The position numbers were made by a program, and so were the translations under genes. A stretch of DNA of 58,609 nucleotides from Alphaproteobacteria bacterium (lineage in GTDB: Bacteria; Pseudomonadota; Alphaproteobacteria; UBA11136): the NCBI GenBank assembly GCA_030739855.1, contig JASLYJ010000007.1, positions 1-58,609 of the forward strand. Reading direction: 5' to 3'. Below, piece by piece: positions 1 through 10,057 of this stretch; the stretch's first letter is position 1; each line of letters starts with the position of its first letter. The notes under the pieces were generated by a model that did not search any database, was not told the DNA's origin, and saw only the letters and a program-made list of their open reading frames with translations.

Positions 1-1587
<1,587 letters not shown>

Positions 1588-1680
1588 GGGCGGCGCAAAG
1601 CGACGTTCTTGCCTAAATTCCGCCGTGATTACAGGGTTCTCTTAGCCCTCACGCGTGGAACCGTAAGGGCGGGTTGAACC

Positions 1681-3786
1681 ATGGCATCACGTTCGGGCAA
1701 GGGCGACAGCCGCCGTCGGGTGGACGTTCCCAGCGCAGACCGCAGGGGAACGCAGCGCCGGGGTAAATCTAAATCATCCGTGTTCACCAAAAAACCAAAA
1801 AAGTCGTCTAAAAAAGCTCCTCCTAGGAAGGATTCCCTGGAAAAAGGGAATTCTCTACTAGGTGCTTTCGTGAAATGGGTGGTGCTGGCGATCATCTGGG
1901 GCAGCATCGCACTGGGCGGAGTCCTCGGCTGGTATGTCCTCGACCCACCTGATGTTGATAAACTTTCGGCGACCACACGGCGTCCCAGTATCACTCTTCT
2001 CGACCGCACGGGCGAGGTCATTGCCACCTATGGCGACCTCTACGGCCAACCCGTCCAGGCCAGCGAGATGCCGCAGAACCTGATTAAGGCCGTTCTTGCC
2101 ACCGAGGACCGGCGTTTCTTCAGCCATTTCGGTCTTGACGTAATTGGGCTAACGCGAGCTATGTGGGTGAACCTCAAGAGCGGCCGCATTATCCAGGGCG
2201 GCAGCACTATTACCCAGCAAATCGCCAAGAATCTGTTCCTCACGCCTGAACGCACCATCAAGCGCAAGATTCGAGAAAGCGTGCTGAGCCTGTGGTTAGA
2301 ACACAGGTTCACCAAGGAACAATTGCTAACTATTTATCTCAATCGGGTCTATCTGGGAGCCGGCACCTATGGCGTGGAGGCCGCTGCAGCCAAATACTTC
2401 GGCAAAAGTGCCCGCAATCTAGGTCTGTATGAATCGGCGCTGATTGCAGGATTGCTGAAGGCGCCGTCGCGCTTCACCCCCACCCACAACCCCGAGCTTT
2501 CAGAGCGCCGCACTGCCCAAGTCCTAGTCAACATGGTAGCGGCGGGCTTTCTCACGCCCGATCAGGTGGAAAAGGCGAAACACACCAAGCCAAAACTGGA
2601 GATCCACAAGGCCCCACCGCGTAGCACGCGCTATTTCGTTGACTGGCTCCTTCCCCGTATCGAAGGATATATCGGCCTCACCGACTATGATCTGGTGGTC
2701 TCCACTACTCTGGACAGAACCCTACAGAAAAGTGCAGAAACTAACCTAGTCGAGCTGTCTGAGAAAGAAGGTATCCAAGCCGATGCCCGTCAGGCGGCGC
2801 TAATCGTGCTCAGCCCCGACGGTGCCGTAAGAGCTATGGTGGGTGGGCGCGATTACGGCGATAGCCAGTTCAACCGTACTACCCAAGCCAAGCGCCAGCC
2901 CGGCTCCGCCTTCAAGCTTCCCGTTTATCTAGCGGGGCTGGAAAGCGGCTTGAGCCCCGAAGATACCTTTCAAGACGCACCGGTAACGGTTGGTGACTGG
3001 AGCCCCCGCAACTATAGCGGCAAATACGTGGGTGCAGTGTCCCTGAAGGAGGCACTAGCCCGTTCTATCAACACAGTGGCGGTGCGAGTGAGTGAACATT
3101 CGGGTCGAAACCGCGTGCGCAATGTGGCACGGCGGCTGGGTATTATATCGAATCTTCCGGAAGGCCCAGCGCTCGCATTGGGCACCGCCGGGGTGACCCT
3201 GATAGAAATGACGGGGGCCTACGCGGCGCTGGCTAATGAGGGAGAAGGCGTGTGGCCCTATGGCATCCGGGAAATCCGCAGCGGCGAAGGCGAGCTTCTC
3301 CACCGTCGTGCTGGTTCCGGCCCAGGACGGGTGATTGCCCCTGGCAACGTGGCACGACTCCATGACATGCTGGGCGCAGTAATCACTCTAGGCACAGGAA
3401 AGACAGCACAAATCGGCCGCCCGGTGGCCGGTAAAACTGGCACCAGCCAGGACTTCCGGGACGCCTGGTTCATCGGCTACAGCACCGAACTCGTCACCGG
3501 GGTGTGGTTCGGTAATGACAATAATACACCCATGGCAAAGGTAACTGGAGGCGGTCTACCGGCTCGACTGTGGCGGGAGTTCATGCTGGCGGCCCATAAA
3601 GGACTGGCCCCGCGCCCGCTTCCGGGTGCACATTTTGTATTAGAAACGCCGGAGGCTTTTTCCACGCCCGCCGGGATCACCGTGGACGCTGAGGCAAAGG
3701 CCGAGGAGATACCTCCTGGTGGAAAACCCCAGCCAAGGCTTGGCTTCTGGGACCAACTTATAATGGGAATCGGCATCGGAAGATAG
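1681..3786 (+). CDS. Class A penicillin-binding protein (PBP1A family), transglycosylase/transpeptidase
   Basis: A bifunctional peptidoglycan synthase of 701 aa that polymerises glycan strands and cross-links stem peptides at the periplasmic face. A very basic cytoplasmic N-terminus (residues 1-60) precedes one membrane anchor (about 62-86). The family 51 glycosyltransferase domain follows, with catalytic Glu142 in the EDRRFFSHFG motif and GGSTITQQIAKNLF at 173-186. The transpeptidase domain has the three penicillin-binding motifs: SAFK with the acyl-enzyme Ser409 and Lys412, SIN at 462-464, and KTGT at 585-588. The ATG has a G-rich ribosome-binding region (AAGGGCGGG) upstream. The gene follows gyrB by 93 bp and converges on cobB with a 19-bp gap. 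It is shorter than E. coli PBP1A (about 850 aa), as is common for one of several alphaproteobacterial class A paralogs. Confidence 0.93.
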   Translation: MASRSGKGDSRRRVDVPSADRRGTQRRGKSKSSVFTKKPKKSSKKAPPRKDSLEKGNSLLGAFVKWVVLAIIWGSIALGGVLGWYVLDPPDVDKLSATTRRPSITLLDRTGEVIATYGDLYGQPVQASEMPQNLIKAVLATEDRRFFSHFGLDVIGLTRAMWVNLKSGRIIQGGSTITQQIAKNLFLTPERTIKRKIRESVLSLWLEHRFTKEQLLTIYLNRVYLGAGTYGVEAAAAKYFGKSARNLGLYESALIAGLLKAPSRFTPTHNPELSERRTAQVLVNMVAAGFLTPDQVEKAKHTKPKLEIHKAPPRSTRYFVDWLLPRIEGYIGLTDYDLVVSTTLDRTLQKSAETNLVELSEKEGIQADARQAALIVLSPDGAVRAMVGGRDYGDSQFNRTTQAKRQPGSAFKLPVYLAGLESGLSPEDTFQDAPVTVGDWSPRNYSGKYVGAVSLKEALARSINTVAVRVSEHSGRNRVRNVARRLGIISNLPEGPALALGTAGVTLIEMTGAYAALANEGEGVWPYGIREIRSGEGELLHRRAGSGPGRVIAPGNVARLHDMLGAVITLGTGKTAQIGRPVAGKTGTSQDFRDAWFIGYSTELVTGVWFGNDNNTPMAKVTGGGLPARLWREFMLAAHKGLAPRPLPGAHFVLETPEAFSTPAGITVDAEAKAEEIPPGGKPQPRLGFWDQLIMGIGIGR

Positions 3787-3805
3787 TGGTGTCGGTCTAT
3801 CCGAA

Positions 3806-5131
3806 TCAACCTCTGTCAATGAGGTGGATGAAGGAACCCATTACCTTCCCTGAACGCAACCCGGCGGTTCCAAGCGACGCGCCACGGGCGTCATAACAGG
3901 TAAACAGAGCGTCCCCCGGGCCTTCCTCTACAATCCCCGCATAGTGGAATTCGTGACCACGGAAAAGGGCGTTTTTCCCTCCCAGCGCCGTCTTCGCCGT
4001 CAGACGCGCCTCACGGTAGCCCAGATGTAGGGTACACTCGGCGAATGTGGTGGAAAGTGGCAGAAGCCCCGTCATTGTGTGTTTTTTGCCCGCTCCGTCC
4101 ATAAGCGTCTTGCCCAGCACCATATAACCGCCACATTCGCCAAATACCGCCGCACCCCGTTCGGCGGCATCTTTCAGGCCACTACGGAAGCACTCGCCAC
4201 TAGCCAGTTTTCCCGCATATAGTTCGGGATAACCGCCAGGCAAATAAACGGCGTCTGCTGCCCCGTCCGGTGATTCGTCAGCCAGAGGCGAGAAGAAGGC
4301 GAGTTCGGAACCGGCCCCGCGCCAGCCCTCTAAGAGCGCCGTATAGGAAAAGGAAAAGGCCTCGTCCCGGGCTACGGCGATGCGCTGGCCCAGAGGGGGG
4401 ACTAAGAGTGGGGCAAGAGCCGACGGTCCTTCTTTCACTATTCGCGCCGGCCTCGCCAAGGCGATCAAGGAGTCTGTGTCCACATAGGTAGCAATGCCCT
4501 TGGCAGCAACCCCCAGAAACGCCTCGAGGCGGGGGTGTTCCGTCGCCTGAACCAAGCCAAGATGGCGTTCAGGAAGGGCAAATGCGTGATCGTGGGGTAA
4601 GTAGCCGAGAACGGGTATATGCGGCAAGCCTGAGGCCATCGTTTCGCGCAGAATTTCCGCATGGCGTGAGCCACCTACATTGTTAAAGACTACACCCGCC
4701 ACATCTATATCGCCGCGTTGCGTAGCGAAGCCTCTCACCACCGCCGCCGCCGAAGCTCCCTGACGGCGGACGTCCACCACCAGCAGTACCGGCCAGCCCG
4801 CATGTGCCGCCAGATCCGCGCTCGATCCTGCGTCGCTGGCAGCGCCGTCAAATAACCCCATAACCCCCTCGCACACCAACAGCTGCGCGTCACGCCCTAT
4901 GTTGCGGATAAGGCAGTCCAGACTTTCCCCGCGCATGGCCCAAGGATCGAGATTGACGCAGGAACGGCCAGTAGCGGCGGTGTGAAAGGTGGGATCGATA
5001 TAGTCAGGGCCAATCTTGGCAGACGCTACCGTCACACCTGAATCCTTCAAATGCCGCAGCAGACCTAAGGTAAGAACGGTCTTGCCGCTGCCGCTAGCCG
5101 GCGCGGCGATGATCAGGCCCGGAGGTATCAT
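3806..5131 (-). CDS. cobB: Cobyrinic acid a,c-diamide synthase (CobB/CbiA)
   Basis: Catalyses the ATP- and glutamine-dependent amidation of the a and c carboxylates of (hydrogeno)cobyrinic acid. The protein has 441 aa, usual for the family. An N-terminal synthetase domain begins with the P-loop APASGSGKT (residues 10-18), with GPDYIDPTFH at 41-50. The C-terminal class I glutamine amidotransferase-like domain has nucleophile Cys333 in FGECGGYMVLG and a terminal GSFIHL motif. It is the last gene of a cobA-SCO1-cobB unit, 24 bp after SCO1. CobB (cobalt-late substrate) and CbiA (cobalt-early substrate) cannot be separated by sequence alone. The many cbi-type genes here suggest a cobalt-containing substrate. 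Confidence 0.95.
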   Translation of the reverse strand: MIPPGLIIAAPASGSGKTVLTLGLLRHLKDSGVTVASAKIGPDYIDPTFHTAATGRSCVNLDPWAMRGESLDCLIRNIGRDAQLLVCEGVMGLFDGAASDAGSSADLAAHAGWPVLLVVDVRRQGASAAAVVRGFATQRGDIDVAGVVFNNVGGSRHAEILRETMASGLPHIPVLGYLPHDHAFALPERHLGLVQATEHPRLEAFLGVAAKGIATYVDTDSLIALARPARIVKEGPSALAPLLVPPLGQRIAVARDEAFSFSYTALLEGWRGAGSELAFFSPLADESPDGAADAVYLPGGYPELYAGKLASGECFRSGLKDAAERGAAVFGECGGYMVLGKTLMDGAGKKHTMTGLLPLSTTFAECTLHLGYREARLTAKTALGGKNALFRGHEFHYAGIVEEGPGDALFTCYDARGASLGTAGLRSGKVMGSFIHLIDRG

Positions 5132-5155
5132 GTCGGAGGTGTCATATGCACGCCG

Positions 5156-5755
5156 TCACAGATGTTGTTCCATAACCATCATCATGTTTTCCGGCGTTGT
5201 GCCGTAGAAAAAATTAGTGATGTAACTGCCGTCGGGCGCCATCAGGTAGATGAGCGCCGTATGGTCCATCAGATAGTCATCATCACCCGTATCGGCTTTA
5301 GATCGGGCGTAATAGACGCGAAAACCCTTCGCTATTTTAGTGATTTCTTCGGGAGTGCCCGTAAAGACAAGCAAGCGAGGATGAAAGGAGGCAGCATACT
5401 CTTTCAAGCGCTCTGCCGTGTCGCGCGCAGGATCGATGGTGACAAAGGCAGGAACCACCTTCTCACTTTCCTCACCCAGCAGATCCACCGCTAGGCTCAT
5501 ATCACGCAGGATAGTGGGGCAGACGTCGGGGCAGAAGGTATAGCCGAAGGTAACGAGCAAGAACTTACCTGTCACGGCATCGCCCCCTCCCCTATGGCCA
5601 TACTGGTCGGAAAGAATGATGGGGACGCCGATACGGACCTCCTCGCCCTCCCGTGGTGGCGGCCCACCAAACAGGGCCCAGACCATCACGATCAGAGCCA
5701 CCGCCAGAAAGATGAAGACGGAAGGTCTGCCCCAGAGTCCTATCCGTTTCGTCAT
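5156..5755 (-). CDS. SCO1/SenC family copper-binding thioredoxin-like protein
   Basis: SCO proteins are membrane-anchored, periplasm-facing thioredoxin-fold proteins that deliver copper to the CuA centre of cytochrome c oxidase or reduce its cysteines. This 199-aa protein has an N-terminal membrane anchor (about residues 11-30). It has the hallmark CxxxC copper-binding motif in TFCPDVCP (Cys75, Cys79) and the distal ligand His165 in MDHTALIYL. Length and motifs match the family fully. Its ATG overlaps the cobA stop by 4 bp and its end lies 24 bp from cobB, so it is embedded in a B12 operon. No oxidase gene is in the window. In Rhodobacter the SenC homolog neighbours regA; here regA is about 24 kb away. 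Confidence 0.94.
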   Translation of the reverse strand: MTKRIGLWGRPSVFIFLAVALIVMVWALFGGPPPREGEEVRIGVPIILSDQYGHRGGGDAVTGKFLLVTFGYTFCPDVCPTILRDMSLAVDLLGEESEKVVPAFVTIDPARDTAERLKEYAASFHPRLLVFTGTPEEITKIAKGFRVYYARSKADTGDDDYLMDHTALIYLMAPDGSYITNFFYGTTPENMMMVMEQHL

Positions 5756-6606
5756 TCGCTCTCCCCTTTTTCCAAGGGGTTGGGGTCGAGGCGCTTGCCG
5801 GTAGTGGCTCCCAGCCAGTCGAGACCATCACGCAGTCTCACCACTGGCCCCACCACAAATAAGGCCGGCGGCTTGAGCCTGCTTTCCCTGACCGCCTGCG
5901 AACATTCCTCGAGGGTAGATATGAGCACCCGCTGGTCGGCCGTCGTCGCCTTGGAAACGACGGCCACCGGCTCGTCCTTGCTCCGGCCCGCGGTCATCAG
6001 GTGCTTGACGATGTCGTCAAGATGGGTAAGCGGCATATAGAAAACAATGACCGGCGACGTGCGGGCCAGCGCCTCCCAGTCTATGACGTCTGGAAGGTTG
6101 CCACCGGCCATATGGCCGGTAACGAAGGTGACGATAGAGTTGATCTCGCGGTGGGTAGCGGGAATCCCGGCGTAAGCCAGCCCACCGATGCCGGAAGTAA
6201 CTCCGGGAACCAGCCGAAAAGGCACTCCAGCAGCCACTAAGGCCAGGGCCTCTTCGCCGCCGCGGGCGAAGACGAAAGGGTCGCCGCCTTTCAGGCGCAA
6301 TACCCGTAATCCCTCGCCCGCTAGTTTCACCAGCAGGCGGGAAATATCGGGCTGGGTCGGCGAGGGACGGCCACCGCGTTTTCCCGCGAATTCAAGCCGT
6401 GCATCCTTATTCGCCAGTTCAAGTATTTTGAGGTCCACCAGCGCGTCGTAGACAATGACATCAGCGTGTTGCAGAGCATGAAGGGCATAAAGAGAGAGCA
6501 GGCCGGGATCGCCAGGCCCCGCCCCCACCAGCCACACCCAACCCGGCTCAAAGGATGCAAGCTCAAGGGAAAGTCCCTGTTTAATGATTTTCGGCTGTTC
6601 GTCCAT
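5752..6606 (-). CDS. cobA: Uroporphyrinogen-III C-methyltransferase (SUMT)
   Basis: Transfers two methyl groups from SAM to uroporphyrinogen III (C2 and C7) to give precorrin-2, the branch point for siroheme and cobalamin. The 284-aa product begins near the glycine-rich SAM loop VGAGPGDPGLL (residues 27-37). RLKGGDPFVFARGGEE and the TPVIV-type segment (here SPVIVFYM) are also present. The ATG at 6606 was chosen over the longer frame to 6753 because GGGAAGG lies about 6 bp upstream and the extra 49 residues are not family-like. It is a stand-alone SUMT without the CysG dehydrogenase/ferrochelatase domain, so precorrin-2 oxidation must be encoded elsewhere. First gene of the cobA-SCO1-cobB unit, divergent from cbiD. 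Confidence 0.95.
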   Translation of the reverse strand: MDEQPKIIKQGLSLELASFEPGWVWLVGAGPGDPGLLSLYALHALQHADVIVYDALVDLKILELANKDARLEFAGKRGGRPSPTQPDISRLLVKLAGEGLRVLRLKGGDPFVFARGGEEALALVAAGVPFRLVPGVTSGIGGLAYAGIPATHREINSIVTFVTGHMAGGNLPDVIDWEALARTSPVIVFYMPLTHLDDIVKHLMTAGRSKDEPVAVVSKATTADQRVLISTLEECSQAVRESRLKPPALFVVGPVVRLRDGLDWLGATTGKRLDPNPLEKGESE

Positions 6607-6721
6607 AAAGTGCCTTCCCGAGATCTCATATCGCAGGGCGCAGTCTATCCGTGACGGGGGCTTCGGAAAAGGTCCAGTAAGCGGCTTTCGGCCTCGTGAC
6701 AGGATGGCTAGACTGGTGCCC

Positions 6722-7831
6722 ATGTCGAGACGACCACACAAGAACCTGCGCAAAGGCTACGCTACAGGGGCGTGCGCCGCCGCCGCTGCTGCGGCAGCCT
6801 TTGAGGCGCTTCTCAGCGGACGTTTCCCGGATCCTGTCACCATTACCCTACCGCGTGGTGAACGCGTTTCCTTCCCTCTTTCCACGAGGGAGAAGGGAGA
6901 GGACACCGGAGGCGCTCATGCCATAGCAGGCATCATCAAGAATGCCGGAGACGATCCAGATGTCACCCATGGCGTAGAAATCCGTGCCAAAGTACAGTTG
7001 CGAAAAAGGGGAGGCGGTATAGTGTTTCGCGCCGGGAAAGGCGTGGGCAAGGTCACACGGCCTGGCCTAGCGCTGGAGGTTGGGGAGCCTGCCATCAATC
7101 CAGTGCCACGCGAAATGATGTGTAAGGAGATTACCGCCGTCGCCAAGAGCCATGGCGTATCTCATGATGCAACTATCACCGTTTCCGTACCCGGCGGCGA
7201 AAAACTGGCGAAGAAAACCCTCAATGAACGGCTTGGTATCGTCGGTGGACTGTCCATCCTCGGCACCACGGGCATCGTCATTCCCTATTCCTGTGCGGCT
7301 TGGATCGAGGCCATTCACCGCAGTGTGGACGTGGCTAGAGCCAGCGGGATCCTCCATATCGCGGCAAGCACCGGTCGCACCTCGGAACGCGCAGTGCAGC
7401 GGCTATACACGCTGCAAGACGCCGCACTTATAGAAATGGGGAATTTCGCAGGTGGGCTACTTAAATACCTACGCCGTTACCCAGTGCCGAGGCTCACTCT
7501 AGCTGGGGGATTCTCCAAGATGTCAAAACTAGCAGCGGGCCATCTCGACCTTCATTCGAGGTGTTCCAGGGTGGATTTAGCTGGGCTTTCCACCCACCTT
7601 ATGGAAATGGGCGCAAAGGAAGAGGCCATTTCTGCTCTGCCTACAGCATCCACCGGGGCGTTCCTGAATTTTGCACAAGCACGGAACCTGCCCTTGGCCG
7701 ACCGCATCGCAGGAGAAGCTCGGCATGTTGCACTTGACGCTCTGGACACCGATGGCGAGACATCGGATATGCTGGTGGAAGTAACTATTTTCGATCGCGG
7801 CGGTAAGCTGGTGGGTCGCGCCGGAGGGTGA
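6722..7831 (+). CDS. cbiD: Cobalt-precorrin-5B C1-methyltransferase (CbiD)
   Basis: CbiD methylates C1 of cobalt-precorrin-5B with SAM in the cobalt-early (anaerobic) pathway; its aerobic counterpart is the unrelated CobF. The product has 369 aa from this start. Family features are the N-terminal RKGYATGACAAAA run, GGEKLAKKTLNERLGIVGGLSILGTTGIV around the middle, and FAGGLLKYLRR in the C-terminal half. The start is uncertain: ATGs at 6722 and 6704 both begin within a few residues of the conserved N-terminus, and neither has a strong ribosome-binding site. Divergent from cobA (115 bp) and followed 28 bp later by cobK. Its presence indicates cobalt-early chemistry. Confidence 0.93.
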   Translation: MSRRPHKNLRKGYATGACAAAAAAAAFEALLSGRFPDPVTITLPRGERVSFPLSTREKGEDTGGAHAIAGIIKNAGDDPDVTHGVEIRAKVQLRKRGGGIVFRAGKGVGKVTRPGLALEVGEPAINPVPREMMCKEITAVAKSHGVSHDATITVSVPGGEKLAKKTLNERLGIVGGLSILGTTGIVIPYSCAAWIEAIHRSVDVARASGILHIAASTGRTSERAVQRLYTLQDAALIEMGNFAGGLLKYLRRYPVPRLTLAGGFSKMSKLAAGHLDLHSRCSRVDLAGLSTHLMEMGAKEEAISALPTASTGAFLNFAQARNLPLADRIAGEARHVALDALDTDGETSDMLVEVTIFDRGGKLVGRAGG

Positions 7832-7859
7832 CTTAGTTTTCGGAAGAGGGAACGCGGAA

Positions 7860-8648
7860 ATGACAAAGACCTTGTTGATTCTGGGAGGAACGGCCGAAGC
7901 GGGCGAACTGGCGCGCAGGGTAACGGCGACCCATGGCGAGACGCTCCGGGTCATCACGTCGCTTGCCGGAAGGAGCGAGGCTGCGGAAAGTCAGAGTAAC
8001 TGTATTCCTGGAGAGGTTCGTATCGGTGGGTTCGGTGGCCCACAGGGCCTAGGGACGTATCTGAAACAACAGAAGGTGGACTGGCTCATTGACGCCACCC
8101 ACCCCTTTGCCGCCACCATTTCACGGAACGTGCGGCTTGCCTGTGAAACACAAGATGTGGAGCGAATCATTTTCGACCGCCCAGCATGGAGGAAACAGCC
8201 TGGAGATCAATGGGCAGAGCTTCCCGATATGATTGCTATGGTCGAATCCCTGCCTTGGGTAGAGCGGCGCGTGTTTCTGACCGTGGGCGCGAGCAACCTG
8301 GAGGCCTTTGCCCGGCTGCGCCGGCCGGGTCAGCCGAAATCATGGTTTCTGGTGCGCCTCATTTCCCCCCCCAAGAGACCGCTTCCGCTGGGAACGAAGG
8401 GAAAGGATTACGAGGTTGTCCTAGGGCGAGGCCCCTTTAGCCTGGACGAGGAGCGGGCACTAATAAGGCACCACCGCATTAATATTTTAGTGGCGAAGAT
8501 GAGCGGCGGTGAAGCCACAGAAGCCAAGATCATCGCTGCTCGCGAGGCTAAAATTCCCGTCTTCTTTCTCTCGCGGCCTTTACCCGAATCCGGACTCAGA
8601 CTAGGAAGAATGGAGGATGTACTAGCCTGGCTGGATGTGCGTACATAG
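7860..8648 (+). CDS. cobK: Precorrin-6A reductase (CobK/CbiJ)
   Basis: NADPH-dependent reduction of the C18-C19 double bond of (cobalt-)precorrin-6A. The 262-aa protein starts with a Rossmann-like LLILGGTAEAGELARRV segment (residues 4-21). It carries DATHPFAATISRNV (about 78-91) and the C-terminal block LVAKMSGGEATEAKI seen in CobK/CbiJ. A good ribosome-binding site (GAGGGAA) lies 9 bp before the ATG. It follows cbiD and is probably co-transcribed with it. Sequence alone does not separate CobK from CbiJ; pairing with CbiD favours a cobalt-bound substrate. Confidence 0.93.
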   Translation: MTKTLLILGGTAEAGELARRVTATHGETLRVITSLAGRSEAAESQSNCIPGEVRIGGFGGPQGLGTYLKQQKVDWLIDATHPFAATISRNVRLACETQDVERIIFDRPAWRKQPGDQWAELPDMIAMVESLPWVERRVFLTVGASNLEAFARLRRPGQPKSWFLVRLISPPKRPLPLGTKGKDYEVVLGRGPFSLDEERALIRHHRINILVAKMSGGEATEAKIIAAREAKIPVFFLSRPLPESGLRLGRMEDVLAWLDVRT

Positions 8649-8715
8649 CGACTTGACGAAACCGCCTCCGACCGGTGTTAATAGGAATAATTTCCAAGGC
8701 TTGGATAGAATAGTA

Positions 8716-9276
8716 ATGCGTAATTTTGTCGTGGCTCTTGTGGGACTGGCGCTACTTTGCCCTGCCTCCGTAGCAGCGCTGGAAAGTGATATTTTCCCCG
8801 AGCTAGTTTATATCACCGCTGTCCGCGAAGACGACGTGGAGAGGGTGAAAAGTTTTCTAGAGCGTGGCTATGACGTAAACAGGGTGGACGGCAAGGGGCT
8901 GGCCCCGCTTTTCTACGCCGCCAAGAACGGCAGCGTGGACATGACAAAAGCCCTGCTCCATTACCGTGCCAAGGTCAATCTCAAGGACGGATTCGGCAAC
9001 ACGCCGCTGATCTGGGCTTGTGAGCGTGGCCATACGGATGTGGTAGAAATCCTGCTCAAGGCCGGCTCCGATATCGACATTCAGAACCGCAACGGCTTTA
9101 CCCCTTTGATGCGGGCCATCGAGACTGGACATAGACAAACGGTGGAACTTCTCATCGAAAAAGGCAGTGACCTAACACTTCAGGACTTCACCGGACGCGA
9201 TATTCAGATGCTGACCGATATCAGCCGCAATCAGCGAATCAAAAAAATCGTCGCGAAAGCTCTCCATGGTAACTAG
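8716..9276 (+). CDS. Secreted ankyrin-repeat protein
   Basis: A 186-aa protein with a clear Sec signal peptide (residues 1-20: charged MR, hydrophobic core, VAA cleavage context) and about four to five ankyrin repeats from residue 30 to the end. Repeat hallmarks are GLAPLFYAAKNGSVD, GNTPLIWACERGHTDVV and GFTPLMRAIETGHRQTV, spaced about 33 residues apart. Such proteins are protein-binding modules; this one should act in the periplasm. The start at 8716 is preferred to 8635 because it places the signal peptide at the N-terminus. It lies 67 bp after cobK on the same strand and converges on cobM. Some periplasmic ankyrin proteins (AnkB type) assist catalase, but no such partner is present; no B12 role is known. 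Confidence 0.85.
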   Translation: MRNFVVALVGLALLCPASVAALESDIFPELVYITAVREDDVERVKSFLERGYDVNRVDGKGLAPLFYAAKNGSVDMTKALLHYRAKVNLKDGFGNTPLIWACERGHTDVVEILLKAGSDIDIQNRNGFTPLMRAIETGHRQTVELLIEKGSDLTLQDFTGRDIQMLTDISRNQRIKKIVAKALHGN

Positions 9277-9297
9277 ACGCCCGAAAACGGAAAAAGG

Positions 9298-10056
9298 CTA
9301 TTCCTTTGGCCGCATGATGTGGCTGTGGCTAGGATCGTAGAGACGGCTGTCGTCGAAACCTTCCCCGCCCACGGCGGGTCCCACGATAATGAGGGCGGTG
9401 CGTGTGATCCCGGCCTTTTTAACGGCGTCACGGATGGTGGCCAGCGTGCCCCGGATGATGGTTTCGTCGGGCCAGCTCACCCGCCACGCCACCGCCACCG
9501 GGCAGGTCTCCCCGTAGAGCGGGATCAGGTCCCGCACCAGGACAGCTAGATTGTTGATGGAAAGGTGGATAGCCAGGGTGGCACCGCTTTTCCCCAGTGT
9601 TTTTAGGTCCTCGCTCTCAGGCATAGGAGAGGATTTAACTGAGGTGCGGGTAAGAATCACCGTTTGGCACACCCCCGGTAGAGTAAGCTCGGTTTTCATA
9701 GCCGCCGCCGCGGCGGCAAAGGAAGGCACACCGGGGGTTACGTCATAAGGAATAGAAAGGTCATTGAGGCGGCGCATCTGTTCAGCGATGGCCCCGTAGA
9801 GGGAGGGATCGCCGGAATGGACCCGCGCCACATCCACCCCGCGTTCATGGGCCTCCTGGATGGTCTCGATGATCTTGTCCAGGGTCAGAGACGCACTGTC
9901 TATAACCTTGGCGTCTTGCGCGGCCTCAGCCACCACCTCTTGCGGCACTAGGGAACCGGCATAGAGCACCAGCCCGCATTCGCGGATCAGTTCAAGGCCG
10001 CGCACCGTGATGAGGTCAGGTGCACCGGGCCCGGCGCCTATGAAGTGGACGGTCAT
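9298..10056 (-). CDS. cobM: Precorrin-4 C11-methyltransferase (CobM/CbiF)
   Basis: SAM-dependent methylation of C11 of (cobalt-)precorrin-4. The 252-aa protein begins MTVHFIGAGPGAPDLITVRG, with the tetrapyrrole-methylase SAM loop at residues 6-15. The family segment VARVHSGDPSLYGAIAEQM is present, as is the TPGVPSFAAAAA block. The start at 10056 lies 1 bp after the cobJ stop (TGACATG), which supports coupling and removes the non-family extension to 10152. Last gene of the cbiX-cobH-cobL-cobI-cbiG/cobJ-cobM operon. Confidence 0.96.
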   Translation of the reverse strand: MTVHFIGAGPGAPDLITVRGLELIRECGLVLYAGSLVPQEVVAEAAQDAKVIDSASLTLDKIIETIQEAHERGVDVARVHSGDPSLYGAIAEQMRRLNDLSIPYDVTPGVPSFAAAAAAMKTELTLPGVCQTVILTRTSVKSSPMPESEDLKTLGKSGATLAIHLSINNLAVLVRDLIPLYGETCPVAVAWRVSWPDETIIRGTLATIRDAVKKAGITRTALIIVGPAVGGEGFDDSRLYDPSHSHIMRPKE

Positions 10057-10057
10057 G

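Noticed and set aside
6607-6753. Extended cobA start at 6753 and cbiD start at 6584
   Set aside because: The two extensions overlap each other on opposite strands, lack family similarity, and cobA has a good ribosome-binding site for 6606.
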